Assembly: GCA_007119335.1 (NCBI GenBank)
Contig: SKPU01000152.1
Coordinates: 1-9,611, forward strand
Direction: 5' to 3'
Origin: Syntrophomonadaceae bacterium
GTDB lineage: Bacteria > Bacillota > Dethiobacteria > DTU022
DNA: 9,611 bases
The notes beneath the pieces are model-generated. The model ran no database searches and had not been told where the DNA came from. It saw only the letters and a program-made list of their open reading frames with translations. The position numbers and the translations under genes were made by a program. Below, piece by piece: positions 1 to 5,464 of this stretch (its first letter is position 1; the number at the start of each line of letters is the position of its first letter).

Positions 1-50
1 AGACGCTAAAGATACTGGTTTGCAATTTTCGTTTAGTTTTCCCTATCTGT

Positions 51-79
51 TTGGAGTAAGAGATGTTTTATGATATATT
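51..79 (+). promoter_or_regulatory. Possible sigma-A promoter of the serA operon
   Basis: TTGGAG (51-56) and TATATT (74-79) are separated by 17 nt. The -10 box matches five of six consensus positions and the -35 box only three. The surrounding AT-rich run offers other -10 registers (TATGAT at 69-74). No T-box or other recognisable riboswitch was seen between here and the gene. Confidence 0.35.
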
Positions 80-156
80 ATGTGTAATTGCTAAAGAGTA
101 AAGATACTAAATCCTAAAAATGAACCTGCTAAAAGACACGGATTATTTAAGGTGCC

Positions 157-163
157 GGAGGTG
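157..163 (+). promoter_or_regulatory. Ribosome binding site that decides the TTG start of serA
   Basis: GGAGGTG lies 7 nt before the TTG at 171 (9 nt from its GGAGG core). The nearby ATG at 167 is in another frame and meets a stop after seven codons. The TTG is therefore the start, and it gives the family-typical N-terminus MKVLVSD. Confidence 0.75.
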
Positions 164-170
164 CTGATGA

Positions 171-1766
171 TTGAAAGTTTTAGTAAGTGATACTTTATCA
201 CCTGAAGGGCTTAACGTTTTAAAGAAGCACACAGAGGTAGATTACAAACCTGATATTGAGCCCGAACAGTTAGTTGCAGAGATCAGCGCTTATCACGCCC
301 TGGTGGTCCGGAGTCGCTCAAAAGTGAATGCAGAAGTGATCGAGGCCGGTGAAAAGCTGAAAGTTATTGGCCGGGCCGGAGTTGGTGTTGATAACATTGA
401 TGTCGATAAAGCTACAGAAAAAGGGATTATTGTTGTTAACGCACCCCATGGGAATACTATATCGGCCGCGGAGCATACCATGGCTTTATTAACCTCTTTG
501 GCAAGAAATATTGCTGAAGCAAGTTGTTCGGTTAAACGAGGGGAATGGAAAAGATCTGCTTATACCGGGGTTGAGTTGAATCAAAAAGTGCTTGGCGTGA
601 TCGGTGTGGGACGGATAGGTAGTGAGGTAGCCCGTAGAGCCAGGGCGATGGGGATGAAGATAATTGGTTACGATCCCTACTTGTCTTCTGAACAGGCTGA
701 AAAACTCGGCATTGAAACAGAACCTTTCGAGGATCTTTTAAAACAGGCAGATTTTATTACGCTCCACCTGCCGATGAGCGCATCTGCATACCATTTAATC
801 GGTGAAAAAGAAATTGCTTTGATGAAACCGGGAGTGCGCATTATTAACTGTGCCCGGGGTGGTTTAATAGATGAAGACGCATTATGCAAGGCCCTGCAGG
901 AAGGTAAAGTAGAGGGAGCTGCCCTGGATGTTTTTGAACAGGAACCTCCGAGCAGTTGTAAACTGCTGGAGTTGGAGAATGTTATAGTTACCCCACACCT
1001 CGGCGCTCTCACCCGTGAGGCACAGACTAATGTAGCCCGGCAGGTTTCAGAACAGATTATAAAGGCTTTGCATGGAGAGCCGATTGTTTCTGCAGTAAAT
1101 GTGCCGGCCCTAATGCCGGAGACGCGGGCAGCCCTTGGGCCCTTTTTACCTTTGGTGCGGGCGATGGGCAGTTTTTATTTACAGATGTTTGGTGGTTCGG
1201 TTGATGAAATCGAACTTACTTATAGAGGAGAAATAGCTTCCATGCCGCTTGCTCCCCTCACTATTTCATGCCTGATTGGTTTTTTACGTCACATAATTGG
1301 GGAAGAGGTTAACTGGGTCAATGCTATGCACCTTGCGAAGAACCGGGGGATCGAAGTCCGGGAAACATCGACTACTGAAGGAAAAAATTATAGTAACCTG
1401 ATAACTATGACTGCCCGGTCGGGGAGTGAAGAACATCATATATCAGGAACCCTCCTTAACGGTGATATGCGCCTGGTCAGGATTGATGATTATCGGATTG
1501 AGGTTATACCGGCCAACTACATGCTTGTTACAACCCACAGTGATCAGCCCGGGGTAGTCGGTAAAATCGGGACCCTCCTGGGTGACGAAAATGTCAATAT
1601 AGCCTCCATGCAATTAGGCAGGCAAGAAGACGGTGGTGAAGCGATGATGGTTTTACAGGTTGATGAAGAAATGAGTGCGGAAACTTTGAATAAGGTTATC
1701 GAGCTGGATGTTATCTCATCCGCCTGTTTTGTGGTTATGCCAAGAAGTGTTTTAGGAGGAGAATAA
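171..1766 (+). CDS. serA: D-3-phosphoglycerate dehydrogenase (long, ACT-domain form)
   Basis: Cytoplasmic NAD-dependent enzyme that oxidises 3-phosphoglycerate to 3-phosphohydroxypyruvate, the first step of serine synthesis. The 531 residues match the long SerA class. Residues 1-100 and 285-315 form the substrate-binding lobe and 101-284 the Rossmann domain, with the GVGRIG nucleotide loop at 145-150. The catalytic triad is visible as Arg229 (CARGG), Glu258 (DVFEQEP) and His276 (PHLGA). Residues about 320-445 form the intervening allosteric domain, and 450-531 a C-terminal ACT domain with the DQPGVVGKIG motif, the usual site of serine feedback inhibition. Start is TTG behind a strong GGAGGTG site. 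It leads an apparent operon: the glutaredoxin begins 21 nt after its stop. No serC or serB is visible here. Identification is secure; feedback by serine is inferred from the ACT domain. Confidence 0.97.
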   Translation: MKVLVSDTLSPEGLNVLKKHTEVDYKPDIEPEQLVAEISAYHALVVRSRSKVNAEVIEAGEKLKVIGRAGVGVDNIDVDKATEKGIIVVNAPHGNTISAAEHTMALLTSLARNIAEASCSVKRGEWKRSAYTGVELNQKVLGVIGVGRIGSEVARRARAMGMKIIGYDPYLSSEQAEKLGIETEPFEDLLKQADFITLHLPMSASAYHLIGEKEIALMKPGVRIINCARGGLIDEDALCKALQEGKVEGAALDVFEQEPPSSCKLLELENVIVTPHLGALTREAQTNVARQVSEQIIKALHGEPIVSAVNVPALMPETRAALGPFLPLVRAMGSFYLQMFGGSVDEIELTYRGEIASMPLAPLTISCLIGFLRHIIGEEVNWVNAMHLAKNRGIEVRETSTTEGKNYSNLITMTARSGSEEHHISGTLLNGDMRLVRIDDYRIEVIPANYMLVTTHSDQPGVVGKIGTLLGDENVNIASMQLGRQEDGGEAMMVLQVDEEMSAETLNKVIELDVISSACFVVMPRSVLGGE

Positions 1767-1787
1767 AATTAAAAAGAGGTGTGATAA

Positions 1788-2036
1788 ATGGTAAAAGTTT
1801 ATTCATTAAGCACGTGCCCCTGGTGTAAAAAAGTTAAACAGTTTCTCGACGATCAAAATGTCCAATATGATGTAGTTGACGTTGATCTGACTCAGGGAGA
1901 AGAACAGAAAAAGGCTTTGGAAGAAGTGGAAGAGCTAACCGGTAAGCGTGCTTTTCCTGTAACAGTGATTAATGGTACGGTTATTCAAGGCTTCAAGCAG
2001 GAAGATATTGAAGGGGCCCTAAAAGATGAAGCATAG
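1788..2036 (+). CDS. Glutaredoxin / NrdH-like redoxin
   Basis: Small cytoplasmic thiol-disulfide carrier of 82 residues with a thioredoxin fold. It has the dithiol active site Cys10-Pro-Trp-Cys13, a likely cis-proline at Pro57 (FPVTV) and the following GF motif at 68-69. There is no signal peptide. GAGGTG at 1776-1781 lies 6 nt before the ATG, and the gene starts 21 nt after serA. Its last 11 nt overlap the start of the FTR-like gene, so the two are likely translationally coupled. In methanogens and some anaerobes, FTR-type ferredoxin:disulfide reductases are known to reduce NrdH/glutaredoxin-type proteins, so electron flow from ferredoxin to the FTR homologue to this redoxin is a reasonable inference. 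The final target (for example ribonucleotide reductase) is not shown here. The fold is certain; the choice between glutaredoxin and NrdH is not. Confidence 0.9.
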   Translation: MVKVYSLSTCPWCKKVKQFLDDQNVQYDVVDVDLTQGEEQKKALEEVEELTGKRAFPVTVINGTVIQGFKQEDIEGALKDEA

Positions 2037-2424
2037 TATACCATGTGAAGTATGCAGGGTTTCTTTTCTTTATCGTGGTGAGGTTGAACCCGGGCAGGTA
2101 GTGGTCTGTTCTGTTTGCGGCGCTGAATTGGAAATAAAGGAAACAGAACCGGAAGTTAAAGCTGTTCGCCTGATGCAGGATCCTGAAACCGAGATTCGCA
2201 GGCGCGTAGAAACTTTTGCTAATCTGCGGGAATATACGTTTAATGAAGATAAAGAGTTGGTTTTAGAGGGTTTGGTAGATAAGCATAAAATGTACGGTGA
2301 CTTTTACTGTCCCTGCCGTTTTGAAAATATTGCAGAAAATGTATGTCCCTGCCTGGCAACACGAATGAATGAAGTTCGTAAGCTGGGCCATTGTTACTGA
2401 AATCTATTTCATTTAAAGGAGTGA
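2026..2424 (+). CDS. FTR catalytic-subunit-like protein with N-terminal zinc ribbon; probable selenoprotein (Sec at TGA 2398-2400)
   Basis: Likely a [4Fe-4S] ferredoxin-dependent disulfide reductase related to the ferredoxin:thioredoxin reductase beta subunit. A conventional reading stops at 2400 (124 residues). Residues 1-36 form a zinc ribbon with CxxC pairs Cys7/Cys10 and Cys28/Cys31, resembling the small LysW-type ribbon. Residues about 55-124 carry the FTR signature: Cys95-Pro-Cys97, Cys107-Pro-Cys109, then GHC with Cys123. The family normally ends with GHCHC followed by a Leu-Phe pair. Here the frame reads GHCY, TGA, Asn, Leu-Phe, so TGA sits where the redox-active second Cys belongs. 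Reading TGA as selenocysteine adds eight residues, up to the TGA at 2422-2424, for 132 in all. A SECIS-like hairpin follows. The start ATG is 9 nt after AAGGGG and overlaps the glutaredoxin gene. The FTR fold is near certain; Sec insertion is inferred and would need selA, selB, selC and selD elsewhere. The alternative is a truncated, redox-dead protein. Confidence 0.8.
2398..2400 (+). other. Candidate selenocysteine codon (in-frame TGA)
   Basis: In-frame TGA at codon 125 of the FTR-like gene, aligned with the second Cys of the C-terminal CxC motif. By comparison with the Synechocystis enzyme, where Cys57 and Cys87 form the active disulfide, this residue would pair with Cys97. The next codons encode Asn-Leu-Phe, keeping the Leu-Phe that follows the motif in homologues. 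Conservation past the stop is the main reason to prefer recoding over truncation. Confidence 0.7.
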
Positions 2425-2436
2425 GTTTCACTCCTT
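2416..2436 (+). promoter_or_regulatory. SECIS-like hairpin
   Basis: A perfect 9-bp inverted repeat (AAGGAGTGA, loop GTT, TCACTCCTT). Opening the top A-U pair gives a five-base loop, AGUUU, with G second, which resembles the G-containing apical loops that SelB recognises. The loop G lies 24 nt past the candidate Sec codon, within the 16-37 nt range described for bacterial SECIS elements. No T-tract follows, so it is not a typical terminator. The stem also holds the distal in-frame TGA (2422-2424). Confidence 0.6.
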
Positions 2437-2564
2437 AAGGCTTTAGCGTAAGCCCTCGGCAGAAACTAAAGAACTGAGACGCTTGGTAAAAAATTGGTCA
2501 GAACTTAGACTGGCAATTTCAAAAGGACTACCCACGATTGCGTGCGATAGGGAGGCTTTTATTT
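2437..2564 (+). promoter_or_regulatory. Structured leader upstream of the epimerase-like gene
   Basis: Several pairings are visible. GGCTT/AAGCC (2439-2443 with 2450-2454) encloses the loop TAGCGT. That loop can instead pair with ACGCT (2479-2483), next to a stem CTCGG/CTGAG (2455-2459 with 2474-2478), giving either a pseudoknot or two alternative folds. A further hairpin joins AAATTG/CAATTT (2491-2496 with 2514-2519). A short CACG/CGTG hairpin lies just before the ribosome binding site at 2550-2555. No known riboswitch class could be matched, so the element may be a cis-regulatory RNA or simply chance pairing. Confidence 0.3.
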
Positions 2565-3506
2565 GTGAAGCTTGATTTTGTGCGAGGGCATATGGGTGGC
2601 AATCTGATTGTATTGATCCCGGGGGAACAGATGCCGGTGGGGTTAGAGTTGGAAACTGCTATAAAACTACTTGGTCCCAATTACCTCTATGGTCATGAGA
2701 TGGGCATCCTGTATTCTACCGAAAAACCTCATGAACTGGCTGTAAAAATTGCTGAGCCAATTTCCAAATGTTTTATTAGTGCCTGCGGAGGGTTAACCCA
2801 GGTGCTTGGAGCAGCCTTGATTGACACCCGTTTCGGAGAAATGCTCGGGATCCAAAAAATAGAACCATTTACCGAAGTCATTTTGCAAACCGCAGGTGGG
2901 CCTGTAAAACTGGAAATTGAGGTAGCTTCGAAAAAAGCAGGACGTGTCAAGACCGGTATGAAAAATTTTGTAGAAGAATGTTATGAACGGGGCGTCAGGC
3001 CTCTTCAATTTAATGGATTAGAAATATTGCAGGCCGGGAAGTTCCTGGTTATTAATGCAGATCGTTTTAAAGAATTTTATCCCTGGGCTGATTTTATGAA
3101 CTGGGATCAAAAAACCATTGCTAAAGTCGTAGAAATCCAAAACCAGTTTATGGTTGCTACAGGTGAGAATGAATATAATGTTGTGCTTTATGACTGGAAT
3201 TCTGAACATGGTGCAGACTTGCGGGCAGTATATCCTCACGCAGTAGCAGAGGATTATTTTGAGCCGTCCTGCGGCACAGGCACCGTGGCGCTTGGTATTG
3301 CCGCCCTGCTCTGGGGTGAATTGCCATGTTTAAAAGGCAATTCTTCCGGCTCAGCGAATTTAAAAGTAGAATGCGGCGGAGGCAATGAACTTGGTGGCCC
3401 TGAGATGACTGAGCTGGAGATGACTATCGAAAATGGTTTTGTGCAGTCAGCGACTTTATCGCACAGTAATGTCGAAATAACAGCTGTCGGTGAAGTTTGG
3501 TTTTAA
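2565..3506 (+). CDS. Diaminopimelate-epimerase/proline-racemase-fold protein, substrate unknown
   Basis: A 313-residue cytoplasmic protein with the two-lobed, two-cysteine fold of PLP-independent racemases and epimerases. The N-terminus (KLDFVRGHMGGNLIVLIP) mirrors the opening strand and Gly-Asn motif of DapF. The first catalytic Cys is likely Cys74 in ACGGLTQ, where DapF has ACGNG. The second is Cys236 in PSCGTGT, which closely matches the family. Both acid/base thiols therefore seem present, but the first motif is unusual and a residue stretch at about 170-185 (PWADFMNWDQ) is unlike DapF, so I do not call it dapF. The start is GTG at 2565, 9 nt after GGGAGG (2550-2555). An upstream in-frame TTG at 2538 would place that site inside the gene. 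It lies in the same direction as the FTR-like gene but behind a structured leader, and no neighbour reveals its substrate. Epimerase, racemase or isomerase activity is inferred from the fold. Confidence 0.8.
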   Translation: MKLDFVRGHMGGNLIVLIPGEQMPVGLELETAIKLLGPNYLYGHEMGILYSTEKPHELAVKIAEPISKCFISACGGLTQVLGAALIDTRFGEMLGIQKIEPFTEVILQTAGGPVKLEIEVASKKAGRVKTGMKNFVEECYERGVRPLQFNGLEILQAGKFLVINADRFKEFYPWADFMNWDQKTIAKVVEIQNQFMVATGENEYNVVLYDWNSEHGADLRAVYPHAVAEDYFEPSCGTGTVALGIAALLWGELPCLKGNSSGSANLKVECGGGNELGGPEMTELEMTIENGFVQSATLSHSNVEITAVGEVWF

Positions 3507-3507
3507 G

Positions 3508-3574
3508 AAAAATTCGGAGCACAATTTGGTAACCATAATTATTCGGTTAGAAATTCTGCCGGATTTTTCTTTTT
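3508..3574 (+). terminator. Terminator-like stem after the epimerase-like gene
   Basis: AAAAATTCGG (3508-3517) pairs with CCGGATTTTT (3559-3568) over 10 bp with one T-G wobble, followed by a broken T-tract to 3574. The intervening 41 nt contain a weaker AACC/GGTT hairpin. The loop is longer than usual, so efficiency is uncertain, but it begins 1 nt after the stop codon. Confidence 0.55.
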
Positions 3575-3588
3575 AATAAGACTTTTGG

Positions 3589-3597
3589 TGGTACAAT
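3589..3597 (+). promoter_or_regulatory. Possible extended -10 promoter
   Basis: TGGTACAAT fits an extended -10 (TGn followed by TACAAT). There is no good -35 box at 17 nt. It lies just after the preceding terminator and could drive the bactofilin-like gene with a long leader, or a gene now decayed in between. Confidence 0.3.
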
Positions 3598-3660
3598 GTG
3601 TATTAATGATAGAGTGCGATCACAATGGTGGTGCAAATGTTGTAAAAAACGCTGCAAGAC

Positions 3661-3999
3661 ATGGTTGAAACTCATAGAAACTTTATACAAAGCTTTTTGA
3701 TTGGAAGTATTGTCATCAAGCACTTTTCTGATGCATTAGTAGCAGCAGCGCTCTTATTTCTCGCTTTTTCAAGCTTTTATCTGCTAACTTCCGGCTGTAT
3801 TGGGTGGTGGCTGTTTGCTGGGATGCCCCGTCAGATTGGCTTAAATGCATCACGACTAGCGCTGAGCAGTAACGATGTTTTTATAGAACTTTTGTTTGCA
3901 GTTTAAACTATTTGACCGTTGGGATTAATTATTGTTGTGGCAGCCCTGGTGGCCCTGGAATTTTTAATTTTGAGCAAGTTAAAATCAGTGGAGGGATGA
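3661..3999 (+). pseudogene. Possible decayed membrane-protein gene in the 497-nt gap
   Basis: No intact gene is evident between 3507 and 4003. One frame from ATG 3661 reads 81 residues with a hydrophobic stretch (DALVAAALLFLAFSSFYLL), stops at TAA 3904-3906 and TGA 3913-3915, then continues as an almost perfect membrane helix (GLIIVVAALVALEFLIL) with a basic tail, to TGA 3997-3999. A hydrophobic reading in one frame across two stops suggests a broken integral membrane protein, but there is no recognisable family motif and no ribosome binding site at 3661. Chance is a real alternative. Confidence 0.2.
3990..3995 (+). promoter_or_regulatory. Ribosome binding site of the bactofilin-like gene
   Basis: GGAGGG lies 8 nt before the ATG at 4004, a strong site that fixes this start and places the signal peptide at the extreme N-terminus. 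Confidence 0.8.
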
Positions 4000-4003
4000 A
4001 AGA

Positions 4004-5362
4004 ATGATCAGGAAAAGAAGGATGGCGGCATTGTTGACTCTACTAAGCATTTTTTTACTGGTTGGTTTGCTGCCTGCTGAAACGGCGGAGGCAGGAAATG
4101 TCGAGGTTATCGATAAAGATATATCTAAAGCAGTCGGTAATTTGGAGATCAAACCTGGCACAAAGGTCAATGGGGATGTAACTTTAAACCTGGGAGATCT
4201 TAATGTGCTTGGTCTGGTTAACGGCAATGTGGTAAATAACATAGGCCAGGTTAACATTGAAGGTGATGTTAACGGCGATGTTGAAGCAAACATGGGCCAG
4301 GTAAAGGTTAGCGGCAATGTAAGCGGTGATGTTAAAGCGCGGATGGGTGAAGTGATTGTTGATGGCTCGGTAGGGGGCAATATCTATGCTGATCTGGGAA
4401 AGGTTAAGGTTGACGGTTCAGTTGGTAATAATGTTTACTCCGGGTTTGGTGAAGTATTTATTAATGGCTTTACAGGCGGAGATGTGGAGAGTGAAGGCGG
4501 TAATGTTGTTATAACCGGTGTTGTAGAAGGCGATGTCATGATGGGGCAGGGAGTAATTGACCTAAAACCCGATTCCGTCGTATCCGGGCGGGTTCATGTT
4601 GACCGGGGCAGGATAAATAAAGATGCCACAGCTAGAACCGGATCAGTTGATATCGGGGAAGAGCTGACTCCCTCTGAACTGCAGGAAGAGCCGGCTGAAA
4701 ATGAAGAAAAAATTGATGGTGTGGGTGGAAGCCTGGGGCAGAGAATTGCTGGACGGGTGATTAGTTCAATCAACGATGCTCTTAGAAGTGTCAGCTTTAG
4801 CTTTGCTATGCACGATAGGATAAATATCGGAGAATGGCCATTTTCACCGTTTATGTCCATTTACGGTAATATTGCCCGGGGAATATTAAACATGTTGATT
4901 CTATTTGCCCTGGCTACCCTGACCTATACATTGTTCCCGGCACAGGTGAAAATAACAGGACAGGCAATTTCAGAAAGAACAGGTCCGGTTATCGGGTGGG
5001 GCCTTCTGGCTTTCGTTTTGGCTGTTCCCCTGATGATAGCGCTGGCGATAACGATTATCGGGATCCCGTTGATTTTAGTTGAATTGATTGTTCTGGCCGC
5101 TGCCGCGGTTTTAGGTTACACAGGGATTGCCAGCCTGGTTGGCAGCAGGGTCATAGATGTTGCTTCTTCCGGTTCGTCCAATCCGCTGGGGGCAATCGCC
5201 CTGGGAGTGGTTTTGATCGGGTTGATCAGCCTGATTCCGGTAATTGGTTCGTTGGTATCGCTGGCAATTTTTATCCTGGGGGTTGGTGCCGCCTTGGCCA
5301 CTCGTTTTGGGGCAAGGAAATACAGGTCAGCTGATCAGGAATTGACTGATTTAGAGGAATAA
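4004..5362 (+). CDS. Exported, membrane-anchored bactofilin-like (polymer-forming) protein
   Basis: A 452-residue protein. Residues 1-30 are a signal peptide with a basic start, a hydrophobic core and a likely cleavage site after AEA. Residues 55-190 are eight tandem repeats of 17 residues, each with a V-x-G-D/N-V core and a central Gly (for example VNGDVEANMGQVKVSGN). This is the pattern of a right-handed beta-helix of the bactofilin or polymer-forming cytoskeletal type. Residues 215-285 are a linker with an acidic start (EEPAENEEK). Residues about 291-432 hold four or so hydrophobic segments, including an ITIIGIPLILV motif common in membrane proteins of this group, followed by a charged tail. 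The helix domain should lie outside the cytoplasm, unlike classical bactofilins. It stands alone on this strand, converging with thrC. A role as envelope scaffold or sensor is inferred. Confidence 0.8.
   Translation: MIRKRRMAALLTLLSIFLLVGLLPAETAEAGNVEVIDKDISKAVGNLEIKPGTKVNGDVTLNLGDLNVLGLVNGNVVNNIGQVNIEGDVNGDVEANMGQVKVSGNVSGDVKARMGEVIVDGSVGGNIYADLGKVKVDGSVGNNVYSGFGEVFINGFTGGDVESEGGNVVITGVVEGDVMMGQGVIDLKPDSVVSGRVHVDRGRINKDATARTGSVDIGEELTPSELQEEPAENEEKIDGVGGSLGQRIAGRVISSINDALRSVSFSFAMHDRINIGEWPFSPFMSIYGNIARGILNMLILFALATLTYTLFPAQVKITGQAISERTGPVIGWGLLAFVLAVPLMIALAITIIGIPLILVELIVLAAAAVLGYTGIASLVGSRVIDVASSGSSNPLGAIALGVVLIGLISLIPVIGSLVSLAIFILGVGAALATRFGARKYRSADQELTDLEE
4166..4573 (+). repeat. Eight tandem 51-bp units encoding 17-residue beta-helix repeats
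   Basis: Units begin at codons 55, 72, 89, 106, 123, 140, 157 and 174 of the bactofilin-like gene. The protein pattern is kept (V-x-G-D/N-V, Gly at position 10, V-x-V at 12-14), while the DNA has diverged, so these are old, selected repeats and not a recent expansion. Confidence 0.8.
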
Positions 5363-5418
5363 GTAGCAAGCGTTTTGGTATCGAAGGCTAAATGTTACGA
5401 ATTTACTCTTCTGTAAAG

Positions 5419-5458
5419 AAGGGGCCTGGCCCAAATATTGTCCTGGATCTGGCCCCTT
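5419..5458. terminator. Bidirectional terminator between the bactofilin-like gene and thrC
   Basis: AAGGGGCC (5419-5426) pairs with GGCCCCTT (5451-5458), a perfect 8-bp GC-rich stem midway between convergent stop codons. A short T-run follows on the plus strand (CCCCTTTA) and CCCCTTCTTT on the minus strand. It probably serves both genes. Confidence 0.7.
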
Positions 5459-5464
5459 TAATAG

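Noticed and set aside
677..1012. Minus-strand open frame of 111 codons inside serA
   Set aside because: Antisense shadow of the conserved catalytic region of serA.
2416..2436. The 9-bp hairpin as a rho-independent terminator
   Set aside because: No T-tract follows the stem; position and loop fit a SECIS element better.
2474..2530. TPP-riboswitch-like strings (CTGAGA and GAACTTAGACTGG)
   Set aside because: They resemble conserved THI-box pieces, but the closing GCGTAGGGA segment and the required helices are missing and the downstream gene is not thiamine related.
2538..2564. TTG at 2538 as the start of the epimerase-like gene
   Set aside because: It would put the GGGAGG ribosome site inside the gene; the GTG at 2565 has correct spacing and matches the DapF N-terminus.
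3985..4380. Minus-strand open frame of 131 codons with Ser/Thr/Pro-rich repeats
   Set aside because: It is the antisense of the 51-bp repeats in the bactofilin-like gene; repeat periodicity keeps the opposite strand open. No ribosome binding site was seen.
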